Assembly (NCBI RefSeq): GCF_029937855.1
Contig: NZ_JAPYPC010000022.1
Coordinates: forward strand, 1-64,000
From: Christiangramia sp.
Lineage (GTDB): Bacteria > Bacteroidota > Bacteroidia > Flavobacteriales > Flavobacteriaceae
Length of the DNA stretch: 64,000 nucleotides
Reading direction: 5' to 3'
Positions 25,189-33,485 of the stretch are shown in pieces (the first letter of the stretch is position 1; each line of letters starts with the position of its first letter). The position numbers and the translations under genes were made by a program. The notes below the pieces were generated by a model that saw only the letters and a program-made list of their open reading frames with translations, searched no databases and was not told where the DNA came from.

Positions 25189-27593
25189 GATTTATTGTTT
25201 ATAAAATGAGTAATTGCTTTTTCCATGGACTTATGCTGTTCATAGAGCGCCATGAGAGTGTCACTTTCTTTTCCGTCGGTGAGATAAGCGGCGTAAACTT
25301 CCGGGGATACCTCTAACCTAAAAATGTTGCTTTCTCTGCCGATCTTGATAAACATCTCTGTATATTTCCGCTCTCCTTTTAGATTATTACGAATAGAATT
25401 CAATTGGTTAAGATCATGGGCTGACAGGTTTAACCGGCGGTGTAATGCGCCATAACCTTTTTCATTATGCAGGCTATAGATCACCTGAGTGTTTTCCAGA
25501 ATACTGGCAGCCGTAGAATTATCGGGGAGCTGGTTGATGGATTGTAATATGATGCCGATAGCACCATTTTGTTTTCGGATGGCCTGGTAATAAAACTCTA
25601 CACTCTCCAATACATTCTCAAACTTCAGTTGTTTGGCGAATTCATCGAACAGTATAATGCCCCGCTCCGATCTGTTCTTCCAGATCGTACGTTGAATGGC
25701 AGATTTAATAAGCTTAAGCATAACCGAAAGGATTTCCTTATTATCCTTTACCTCGTCCAACTCGAAGATGATCATTCGTTTGTCCTCCAGTCTATAGGTC
25801 TGGTCTTCCTTGTTTTCAAAAAGGAAACTGTAAATTCCACCAGCCCGATACTCGGACATGATATGCAGGAAATGACCCGGATCGAAATATTCTTTTGCAA
25901 TTGCCAGAGCGTCGGTAAGGTACTCCTGTAATCCTTCTACATATTGGCAAAAGCTTTCCAGGCAATGGGGCCGTTTTTCATCCTGGTAGTAACTGAAAAT
26001 TATTTTTTTCAGGGCAACCTGCCGCTCCCTGGCGACCTGGAGGCCCGAAGAAGAGAGCTCCAGTAGAAACCCGGTTAGGTCCTCCACCTGCTGCGGGCCC
26101 AGGTCATCTGGATGTTGAATATAAAATGGATTAATACCTAAACTTTTGCCCGGCTCATAGCGTAAGATGACATGCTTATCCGGGTAAAGTTTAGCAAATT
26201 TGGAATAGGAACCTCCAAGGTCAATGATGACCAGTCTGGTTCCTTCTTCAAAAAACTGGCGAAGGATATTATTGGCCAAAAAAGATTTTCCTTCCCCGGT
26301 GGGTGCAAAAATTGCAAAATTACGTGCCTTTATCCTTTTCTTCCCCTCATCCCATACATCCTTCTTCACCGGAATATTGAAAAGCCGGTCATTAAAAAGG
26401 ATGCCCTCGCTATCGGAGCGATAACTCGTATTGTTGATCCACAGGCAAAGGGCGTGTTTAAGATCGGTGACATACAGATCGTCCTCAGGGAATTCTGTGG
26501 AAAAACCGAAAAAGCCCGATAGGAAATACCTGTGCAGGGAAGATCCTGCTGGTTGGTAAGGGATGATATCCAGTTCTTTTAATGCGCCCTTTATACTGCT
26601 CAGTGTATTGGATAATTTGTACTGATCCTGCCCCCAACACAACACACTGGTCTGTCCTCTGATGATCCGGGCCTGGTCATCACGACTCACCGTGTCCAGG
26701 ATAGCTTCGATCTTCTCCAGGATGATCTTATTCTGGGTCCCGAAGTTGATACTCTTTAGCAGTTCTTCCCGCTTTTTATTAAGGGTTCCCAGCCATCGGT
26801 TTCGATCATCAAGATAGATCAGTTGATTCACCACATGATCGGTTTGTAGATCCAGCCCTACTCCATCGATAAAACCCTGATGGAAACTGATATCATCGGA
26901 AGTGAACCTTGGGTTAATTTTACTGGTATATACGCTATCACCAAAGCACAATTCATTGTTAATGGATAGGATCCCATATAATTTATCGCCAATGGAAAGA
27001 TCCTTTCCATTCATAATCACGTCGGTATCCGATCCCTCGTTAAACCCATTGAAATAAGCATTGGTAAGACATGTTACCTCAGAATTATTTAATGGCTGCA
27101 ACCGGAAATTTCCAGAGTTTCCCAAAAAATTTACCGCATCCTTTACCCCCTGCTCAAAAACACCGGCGGCATGATTCAGCTGCCTGGGTATATTTTTAGG
27201 AACACCGGTGAATGGATTTCCAGCAGAAGCCTTATTAAAATTTTTATTTTTTGGCCAGCTGAAAAACAGGTAGGATTCATGAGAAAGCATTTCCCTCCCT
27301 TCAAAATAGGTTTTGGTAGATCTAGCCAGGAAGGTTTCGCTAGGCAAGTCCTTGGCATTGTAACCTCCCTTTCGATAAATATCCTGCTTATGCACTACAG
27401 TACCCGCAGGTAATGTCTTCAATGCCTGAAACCAGGTAGCATGGAGCTTTTCAAAATCCTTTTCAGATAAGGAATAAATCTCAGGAAGCTCCAGCCGATA
27501 AGCCATGCAAATATTTCCATTAGCCAAAAAGACCAGGTTTCCTTCCTGGTGAATTATTGGATATTTTGTGCGTAGATTAATCTTTGTAGCCAT
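25185..27593 (-). CDS. traG: TraG-family conjugation ATPase (VirB4-like)
   Basis: 802 residues. Cytoplasmic or membrane-associated ATPase that powers pilus assembly and transfer in CTnDOT-type systems. Walker A is APTGEGKSFLANN near residue 430; Walker B is RGIILFDEFAKQL near 648; a sensor motif GIILQSINQLPDN follows. The N-terminal half (DUF3875-like region, about 1-60, and a long alpha/beta domain) matches TraG length. It overlaps traF by 17 bases and traI by four. Confidence 0.92.
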   Translation of the reverse strand: MATKINLRTKYPIIHQEGNLVFLANGNICMAYRLELPEIYSLSEKDFEKLHATWFQALKTLPAGTVVHKQDIYRKGGYNAKDLPSETFLARSTKTYFEGREMLSHESYLFFSWPKNKNFNKASAGNPFTGVPKNIPRQLNHAAGVFEQGVKDAVNFLGNSGNFRLQPLNNSEVTCLTNAYFNGFNEGSDTDVIMNGKDLSIGDKLYGILSINNELCFGDSVYTSKINPRFTSDDISFHQGFIDGVGLDLQTDHVVNQLIYLDDRNRWLGTLNKKREELLKSINFGTQNKIILEKIEAILDTVSRDDQARIIRGQTSVLCWGQDQYKLSNTLSSIKGALKELDIIPYQPAGSSLHRYFLSGFFGFSTEFPEDDLYVTDLKHALCLWINNTSYRSDSEGILFNDRLFNIPVKKDVWDEGKKRIKARNFAIFAPTGEGKSFLANNILRQFFEEGTRLVIIDLGGSYSKFAKLYPDKHVILRYEPGKSLGINPFYIQHPDDLGPQQVEDLTGFLLELSSSGLQVARERQVALKKIIFSYYQDEKRPHCLESFCQYVEGLQEYLTDALAIAKEYFDPGHFLHIMSEYRAGGIYSFLFENKEDQTYRLEDKRMIIFELDEVKDNKEILSVMLKLIKSAIQRTIWKNRSERGIILFDEFAKQLKFENVLESVEFYYQAIRKQNGAIGIILQSINQLPDNSTAASILENTQVIYSLHNEKGYGALHRRLNLSAHDLNQLNSIRNNLKGERKYTEMFIKIGRESNIFRLEVSPEVYAAYLTDGKESDTLMALYEQHKSMEKAITHFINNKS

Positions 27594-27855
27594 CGATACC
27601 TAATTGTTTATTGGAGAGTAATTCAATTCTTGAACTTACCGTGGAGAATAAAACCCTGGTCTTTGCTCGGAGCAGGAAAATATAAAGCCCCATGTTCCAA
27701 CCGATAAGCAGAATGATCATGACCAGGTTAAATGAAAAGATGATCAGCAGTAGAGAGGCGATCACAGAGGTCATCTGGACTGCAAAACTCCCTACGGCTA
27801 ATCCAAAGATCAATGCCTTTTTTCGAATATCGCGATATATAGTAAAGCGCTTCAT
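27577..27855 (-). CDS. traF: Conjugative transposon protein TraF (DUF4133)
   Basis: 92 residues. Two close membrane helices (about 13-60) and a short cytoplasmic tail, as in the VirB3-like DUF4133 family. It starts on the last base of the traE stop (TAATG) and overlaps traG, so it belongs to the coupled tra operon. Confidence 0.85.
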   Translation of the reverse strand: MKRFTIYRDIRKKALIFGLAVGSFAVQMTSVIASLLLIIFSFNLVMIILLIGWNMGLYIFLLRAKTRVLFSTVSSRIELLSNKQLGIDGYKD

Positions 27856-28142
27856 TAGACAACAATCCCCATTAAATAAGTGAATATCCCAACCACTGCA
27901 CCGGCGATAAGTACAAAGACCAGCACCCGGGTGATCCCTTTTTTCAGATCAGCATTCTCTCCAAAAAAATGACCGGCATTAAATAGGAAACCGATTAAAA
28001 AGATAACCCCCAGAATGATCGGAAAAACCGACCTTATGGTATCAGAAATATCTGCTACTGATTGTTCTATCCCGCCTATCTGTGCGAAGAGCGGGAAGAA
28101 CGTAAGGGACAAAAAAAGACTCAGGTAGTGTTTGTTTTTCAT
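27855..28142 (-). CDS. traE: Conjugative transposon protein TraE (DUF4134)
   Basis: 95 residues with a signal peptide (MKNKHYLSLFLSLTFFPLFAQ) and two membrane helices, the VirB2 pilin-like DUF4134 layout. First gene of the minus-strand tra operon as seen here; its promoter should lie in the 440-base spacer upstream (28143-28581). Confidence 0.87.
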   Translation of the reverse strand: MKNKHYLSLFLSLTFFPLFAQIGGIEQSVADISDTIRSVFPIILGVIFLIGFLFNAGHFFGENADLKKGITRVLVFVLIAGAVVGIFTYLMGIVV

Positions 28143-28581
28143 GGCTGACGGTTTTTGATTAAAAAGTTTTTCTAATCTATAACCGACTAACCAACAAACA
28201 CTTAAAACATATTACTATTAACAGGAGGCAAGCTTTACTTTTATGGAGTCTACATTAAAACTTTAAATAATTTGCGAATTGAAAAATCAAAAATCACCAA
28301 TTCATAGCAATTGGATTTATTTGGATTTGTTTCAGGTATTCAGTGGGAAATGTAGTAACAGAAAGTCTATAAATGGACAAAGGGAACAACAATGATCGCA
28401 TTGAAGTTCCCTTTGATTATCATAATTTCTGACTAGCATTACCTACTCAGTCAACGGGTATATTCTCAGCTCAACTAAATGAAGCACCCCGTATATGATG
28501 TTATAAATATAAATAAGATTTAGATAAAAAAGGGGTTTGAATTGAGCTTTATAAATAGTTTAACCATAGCGTTAAAACTAT
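28143..28581. other. Spacer between tra operon and second cargo block
   Basis: No gene seen. It holds the upstream region of traE and the 3' region of the minus-strand kinase gene, with a strong hairpin at 28379-28414. It probably contains one edge of the second cargo insertion, but no inverted or direct repeat marking an insertion was recognised. Confidence 0.5.
28379..28414. terminator. Hairpin upstream of tra operon
   Basis: Perfect 9-bp stem AAAGGGAAC / GTTCCCTTT with an 18-base loop. On the minus strand it lies between the kinase gene and traE, so it could stop transcription from the cargo regulators entering tra. Confidence 0.5.
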
Positions 28582-29925
28582 TTAAAAGTTTAAGCTAATT
28601 GTTGCTCCCCCATCCAAATTATTGTTGGCTTGAATCTTTCCTCCATGTAATGTCATAATTTGTTTGGATAAGCTCAAGCCTATTCCACTTCCCTCCTTTT
28701 TTGTAGTAAAAAACGGCACAAAAGCTGCCTCTTTTATTTCTTCAGAAATACCGATGCCATTATCTTTAACTCTAATAAATAAACGACCATCCATTTTCTT
28801 TCCGGCAGAAACCTGCACTTCAGGATGCTTTTGTTCGATACTCGCTTCTATGCCATTTAATATTAGATTAATAAGCACCTGCTCCATAAGATAAGAATCC
28901 ATCTCAATTTCCAGTCCTTCATCTAAAAGATGGAAGGATAATTTGGCATTCGTATTCTTAAGCTGACTTTGCATTAAATGCTTCAGATCATTAAATAATT
29001 CCTTAAGCTTAACCGTCTCTAAATTAAGACTTGTTACTTTATTAAGACTCCGATAGGTTTTGGCAAATTTCAATAAACCTTCACTTCGTTTTTCAATACT
29101 GGAGAGTCCGGCATTAAGATCATCTACATCCAGCTTATTTATAGAAGGTTTTTCACGATGCATTTGTACCTGTAACTTAAGTGTATTGGCAAGCGAAGAA
29201 ATTGGCGCTATTGAATTCATGATCTCATGCGTCATGACACTAAGTAATTTTTTCCAGGCTTCAGATTCTGTTTTATTCAGGGTTTCTTCAATATTATGCA
29301 CTACCACAAGCTTAAAACTTTTCTCTTCTATACTGAAAATACTATTTGAAAGCAACACCTTAATCGTTTCCCTTTTTACATTAAGATCTACTGTGGTAGG
29401 CTTGGAATAAAACTTATTAAACAAAATTTCATATACCTGCGAATTTCTGCTTGAAACAAATTGAATGTTCTTAAAAGAAGGAAAATCAAGTGTATCCTGA
29501 AAGGATTCATTAGACCATAGTACCTTTCCACTCTCCGTTTCATAGGCAAGAATTCCTATATCTACCAGTTCGAGTATTTTTTGAAGATAGAGATACTGGG
29601 TCTCTTTCTCAGAATTTATCTCTCGAACTACCTGGTTTACGGTATTGAAGCCTTCATAAAATCGTTGAATATCTTTGGTTTTGTTTGCTGTTAAATATCT
29701 CCTGGAAAAATCCCTGTATTTTACAGATTCGAAAAAATCATCAATTACTTCAAACCTTTTGCTCAGGAACCTGAAAAATTCATAAACTATAGTAATGAGC
29801 ACTAACAGAATGATGCTTGTGACTAGATACCAATTCTCAAAAACGCACCATATGCCAACACCAAGGAAAAAAACCAAGATCAAAATCCGAAGGAGGATAC
29901 CGGTATGATAGGTCTTAAAGGTCAT
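28582..29925 (-). CDS. NtrB-like membrane histidine kinase
   Basis: About 447 residues from the ATG at 29925 (an upstream in-frame TTG at 29967 is less likely). Two N-terminal membrane helices (about 10-50) with almost no periplasmic loop, a PAS-like segment (about 105-210), HisKA with LLSVMTHEIMNSIAPISSL and HATPase_c with LILNGIEASIE, DNGIGI, FVPFFTTK and GSGIGLSLS. The HEIMNxIxP H-box is typical of kinases paired with NtrC-type regulators. The start overlaps the stop of the sigma-54-type regulator by 11 bases, so the two are one operon, divergent from the permease array. Confidence 0.9.
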   Translation of the reverse strand: MTFKTYHTGILLRILILVFFLGVGIWCVFENWYLVTSIILLVLITIVYEFFRFLSKRFEVIDDFFESVKYRDFSRRYLTANKTKDIQRFYEGFNTVNQVVREINSEKETQYLYLQKILELVDIGILAYETESGKVLWSNESFQDTLDFPSFKNIQFVSSRNSQVYEILFNKFYSKPTTVDLNVKRETIKVLLSNSIFSIEEKSFKLVVVHNIEETLNKTESEAWKKLLSVMTHEIMNSIAPISSLANTLKLQVQMHREKPSINKLDVDDLNAGLSSIEKRSEGLLKFAKTYRSLNKVTSLNLETVKLKELFNDLKHLMQSQLKNTNAKLSFHLLDEGLEIEMDSYLMEQVLINLILNGIEASIEQKHPEVQVSAGKKMDGRLFIRVKDNGIGISEEIKEAAFVPFFTTKKEGSGIGLSLSKQIMTLHGGKIQANNNLDGGATISLNF

Positions 29926-31261
29926 ATTTATCCAATCTCCGGTATAATGCGGCCCGGGTAATTCCAAGTTCTTTGGCCGATTTTGAAATATTTCCTTTAT
30001 TCTTGTCGATCACCGTAAGAATAGTATTTTTTTCAACTGTTTCCAATCGCATATCATGAATTTCTTCAGACTGCAACCGGCTTTCAATAGGAGAAAAAGA
30101 TAGATCGGTACCTCTAAGCAAATTTGTATCTGCCATGATCACCGCTCGTTCAATAACAAATTGTAATTCCCGTACATTCCCTGGAAATTGATGTTCCTTC
30201 AGCTTCTTTAAAAAGCCTGGATCTAATTTAAAAGGGCCTTTATTGTATTTTTCTGAATATAACTCCAGGAAATGATGGGTAAGAAGCGTGATATCTGTAC
30301 CCCTTTCTCGAAGCGGAGGGATGATAAGATCTACCGTATTGATACGATAAACAAGATCTTTTCTGAATTTGCTTTCATCGGATAGTTCTAAAATATCCAG
30401 ATTCGTCGCGCAGATAAGCCGGATATCAACAGGGATATTTTCATTAGATCCCAGCGGTGTAATATGTCTGTTTTGCAAGACAGTTAGCAACCTGGCCTGT
30501 TGCCTTAAACTAATATTCCCTATTTCATCTAGAAACAAAGTACCTCCGTTTGCGGCTTCAAAACGACCTTTCCTATCCTCTCGGGCATCTGTAAATGCGC
30601 CTTTCTTATATCCAAAAAGCTCACTTTCAAATAAGGAAGACGTGAGGGCACCAACGTCAACTTTAACGAACGGTTTGTTTTTGCGATTGGAATTTTCATG
30701 GATTGCTTTCGCCACAAGATCCTTCCCGGTACCATTTTCTCCTAAGATCAGGATATTTGCATCGGTAGGGGCCACCTTTTCAATTTTTGAAAATACCTGC
30801 TGAATCTCTTCGCTTTCACCAATAATCTTAGTGCCTTCAAAACGCGGCTTTGCAGATTTTGATCCATTCTTTCTTTTAACCTGCACCATCTCGCGGATGG
30901 ATTCTATCACTTTTTGGTTCTGCCAGGGTTTTACTATAAAATCTGATGCCCCCTCTTTTAAAGACCTTATAGCAAGATCTATATCACCATAGGCGGTGAT
31001 GAGGATTACATCGGTATCTGGAACAATATTTTTTATTTTATTAAGCCAGAAAATACCTTCATTCCCGGTATTCACCAGGCCATTGAAATTCATATCCAGA
31101 ATGACCACATCAAATTTCTTTGTTGAAATTAAGGAAATTAGATTTCCAGGGTTCTTTTCCGTTGCAATTTCAGCAACAAAAGGTTTCAGTAATAAACGTA
31201 AAGCAGTGAGCACATCTGCATCGTCATCTATTGCAAGTATTTTAGCATCTTTGAGCTGCAT
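29915..31261 (-). CDS. NtrC-family sigma-54 response regulator with GAFTDA loop
   Basis: 448 residues. Receiver with acidic cluster AIDDDAD, phospho-Asp near residue 56 (VILDMNFNG), Thr in LITAYG and Lys111 in VKPW. AAA+ domain with Walker A GENGTGKD (174-181), the sigma-54 contact loop as GAFTDA (221-226) rather than GAFTGA, Walker B GGTLFLDEIGN and arginine fingers in FRKDLVYRI. A Fis-type HTH at the C-terminus (SAKELGITRAALYRRL). GAFTDA is, as I recall, common in Bacteroidota activators, so it is probably functional. It is divergent from the HlyD/ABC/TolC operon; the 205-base spacer between them holds candidate activator sites and a sigma-54-like element. Confidence 0.93.
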   Translation of the reverse strand: MQLKDAKILAIDDDADVLTALRLLLKPFVAEIATEKNPGNLISLISTKKFDVVILDMNFNGLVNTGNEGIFWLNKIKNIVPDTDVILITAYGDIDLAIRSLKEGASDFIVKPWQNQKVIESIREMVQVKRKNGSKSAKPRFEGTKIIGESEEIQQVFSKIEKVAPTDANILILGENGTGKDLVAKAIHENSNRKNKPFVKVDVGALTSSLFESELFGYKKGAFTDAREDRKGRFEAANGGTLFLDEIGNISLRQQARLLTVLQNRHITPLGSNENIPVDIRLICATNLDILELSDESKFRKDLVYRINTVDLIIPPLRERGTDITLLTHHFLELYSEKYNKGPFKLDPGFLKKLKEHQFPGNVRELQFVIERAVIMADTNLLRGTDLSFSPIESRLQSEEIHDMRLETVEKNTILTVIDKNKGNISKSAKELGITRAALYRRLDKYDL

Positions 31262-31334
31262 GACACAATATTACGATTTTCTTTAAAGGCTGGTCAAGTT
31301 TCAAATGCAGAAATAATTCGATTTATAAAATTGT

Positions 31335-31391
31335 ATTGTAATCGAACAGCAAGTGTATCAAAACCGAACACTCACCGCACATCATTACAAT
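31335..31391. promoter_or_regulatory. Candidate activator sites (UAS): direct and inverted repeats
   Basis: CGAACA occurs at 31343-31348 and 31365-31370, 22 bases apart (about two helical turns). ATTGTAAT (31335-31342) and its complement ATTACAAT (31384-31391) flank them. Enhancer sites of NtrC-type activators lie upstream of the promoter in this way. The group is about 45-90 bases before the sigma-54-like element. Confidence 0.4.
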
Positions 31392-31423
31392 GTAAAACAT
31401 TGAATACCATTCATTTATAACTG

Positions 31424-31437
31424 TGGCACTATATTGC
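31424..31437 (+). promoter_or_regulatory. Sigma-54-like -24/-12 element, one base short
   Basis: TGGCAC-TATA-TTGC resembles TGGCAC-N5-TTGC, but GG and GC are separated by 9 rather than 10 bases. It lies 30 bases before the HlyD-family start and faces the correct way. Position next to an NtrC-family gene supports it; spacing argues against. Confidence 0.4.
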
Positions 31438-31466
31438 CTTTTAACTAACCGGAAATAAAAATTTAC

Positions 31467-32720
31467 ATGGATATACCTTTAGAAAAGAAACGATTCACAC
31501 CTAAGAGAATAGCAATTATTGCCGGAATTGTCATTATTGCAAGCCTCATAATTTTTGTTCTATTCTCCTCTACTGGCAACTCCAAACTCAATGTTGAAAA
31601 AGAACGGATCACTATAAGTGAAGTTCAAAAAGGCAATTTCCAGGAGAATATCCCAGTAAATGGTGTCGTGCTTCCTATTAAAACAATCTATCTTGATGCA
31701 ATGGAAGGTGGTCGTGTGGAAGAGCGTTTTGTCGAAGATGGTGCGATGATGGAAAAAGGAGAGCCCATTATAAGATTATCCAACACAGATCTTGAACTAA
31801 GTCTGGTAAACCAGGAAACGCAAGTATATAATTTACTTACACAGATACAGAGGACTCAAAACGCATCAAGACAAAATACAATTAATAGGCTGAACCAGTT
31901 GACCGATGTAAAAAATAGTTTAAAGGAAGCCAAACGGATATACGAATTGAATTCTAAATTATACAAAAAAGGGGCAATTGGGAGACAGGATTACGAGGAA
32001 TCAAAAAATAATTATAATTATCAGCAGGAACGCCTGGATCTTACTCAGAAAGTCCTGGAACAGGATTCGATTTCTTCTAAATTGGAAACCGGACAGGCTC
32101 AGGAATCTTATAATAGAACCAAAAAAGCCTTGGAGTTGATGCGCAGAAAAGTGGGTGACCTGGTTGTAAAAGCACCGGTTGATGGGCAGCTTACCGCATT
32201 GGATGCGGAAATCGGCCAGTCAAAATCAAAAGGTGAACGACTGGGCCAGATAGATGTAGTATCCGGTTATAAAGTTCGTGCCGAAATCGATGAGCATTAT
32301 ATTTCAAGGATTTTCAACGGGCAGCGTGGAACTTTTAATTTTAACGGTAAAGAATATGATTTGGAAATCAAAAAAGTCTTTACCCAGGTTTCAAATGGGC
32401 GGTTTCAGGTGGACATGCATTTTGTGGAAGAAGTGCCGGAAAATATACGGCGTGGGCAGAGTCTCCAGATTAAACTGGCACTAAGCCAGGAAAAAGAAGC
32501 CATTTTGGTTTCCAAGGGAGGATTTTTTCAGCAAACCGGTGGAAACTGGATTTTTAAAATAAATGAGGACGAGGAAACTGCATATAAAACCTCGATTCGT
32601 TTAGGTAGCCAGAACACTGAATATTATGAAGTTTTAGAAGGAATCAATCCCGGGGACCGGGTAATTACGTCGAGTTATTCAAATTTTGGAGATATTGACG
32701 AACTTGTCATCAACGAATAA
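31467..32720 (+). CDS. HlyD/MacA-like periplasmic adaptor protein
   Basis: 417 residues. Membrane-fusion subunit that would bridge an inner-membrane ABC transporter and the outer-membrane channel. One N-terminal membrane helix (about 14-36), a barrel-sandwich half (VEERFVEDGAMMEKGEPIIRLSN), a coiled-coil hairpin (about 115-235), the return half (LVVKAPVDGQLTALDAEIGQ), then beta-barrel and membrane-proximal domains. First gene of the cargo-2 array, followed by the ABC ATPase 44 bases on. The sigma-54-like element lies directly upstream. Confidence 0.9.
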   Translation: MDIPLEKKRFTPKRIAIIAGIVIIASLIIFVLFSSTGNSKLNVEKERITISEVQKGNFQENIPVNGVVLPIKTIYLDAMEGGRVEERFVEDGAMMEKGEPIIRLSNTDLELSLVNQETQVYNLLTQIQRTQNASRQNTINRLNQLTDVKNSLKEAKRIYELNSKLYKKGAIGRQDYEESKNNYNYQQERLDLTQKVLEQDSISSKLETGQAQESYNRTKKALELMRRKVGDLVVKAPVDGQLTALDAEIGQSKSKGERLGQIDVVSGYKVRAEIDEHYISRIFNGQRGTFNFNGKEYDLEIKKVFTQVSNGRFQVDMHFVEEVPENIRRGQSLQIKLALSQEKEAILVSKGGFFQQTGGNWIFKINEDEETAYKTSIRLGSQNTEYYEVLEGINPGDRVITSSYSNFGDIDELVINE

Positions 32721-32764
32721 AACATCATCACTCATTCATCAAAAAACGGACAAATACTTTTAAA

Positions 32765-33454
32765 ATGATAAAGATCACCAACTTAGAAAAATACTATAAA
32801 ACCGAAGAAGTACAAACCATTGCGCTTAATAAGCTTTCTTTTGAAGTAAAAGAAGGAGAATTTGCGGCTATTATGGGACCATCCGGGTGTGGAAAATCAA
32901 CCTTATTAAATATTCTTGGAATGCTGGATGATCCTGATGGCGGAAGTTATCTTTTCAACGGAACTGAAGTCGCTGGCTTTAATGAGCGCCAGAGAGCGAA
33001 ACTTAGAAAGCACAATATTGGTTTTGTTTTCCAGAGTTTCAACCTTATTGATGAACTGAGTGTTTTTGAAAATGTAGAGCTTCCGCTTATCTATACCGGG
33101 GTAAAACCCGCTGAACGAAAAGAGCGTGTACATGAGGTGTTGGAAAAAATGCAGATTATGCATCGCAGAAAACATTTTCCGCAGCAGTTATCGGGAGGAC
33201 AGCAACAGCGAGTTGCTGTAGCCAGAGCCGTGGTAAATAACCCAAAGATCATCCTTGCCGATGAACCTACGGGTAACCTGGACAGCAGCAACGGGAATGA
33301 AGTCATGGACCTACTTACAGAACTCAACGAAGCGGGAACTACCATCATCATGGTAACCCACAGCGAACACGACGCCAAATTCAGCCACCGAATCATCAGG
33401 ATGCTGGATGGGCAAAAAGTAACAGAGAATTTGCTGGCTGAATTTAAAAGTTAA
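32765..33454 (+). CDS. MacB/LolD-type ABC transporter ATPase
   Basis: 229 residues. Nucleotide-binding subunit: Walker A GPSGCGKST (38-46), Q-loop FVFQSFN, signature LSGGQQQRVAVARA (142-155), Walker B IILADEP (Asp166, Glu167), D-loop GNLD with Asp173 and H-loop His199. All catalytic residues are canonical. It should energise one or more of the seven FtsX-type permeases that follow; the first starts 31 bases after its stop. Confidence 0.94.
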   Translation: MIKITNLEKYYKTEEVQTIALNKLSFEVKEGEFAAIMGPSGCGKSTLLNILGMLDDPDGGSYLFNGTEVAGFNERQRAKLRKHNIGFVFQSFNLIDELSVFENVELPLIYTGVKPAERKERVHEVLEKMQIMHRRKHFPQQLSGGQQQRVAVARAVVNNPKIILADEPTGNLDSSNGNEVMDLLTELNEAGTTIIMVTHSEHDAKFSHRIIRMLDGQKVTENLLAEFKS

Positions 33455-33485
33455 CGAAGGTCATTCATCAATCAAAAACGATCAA

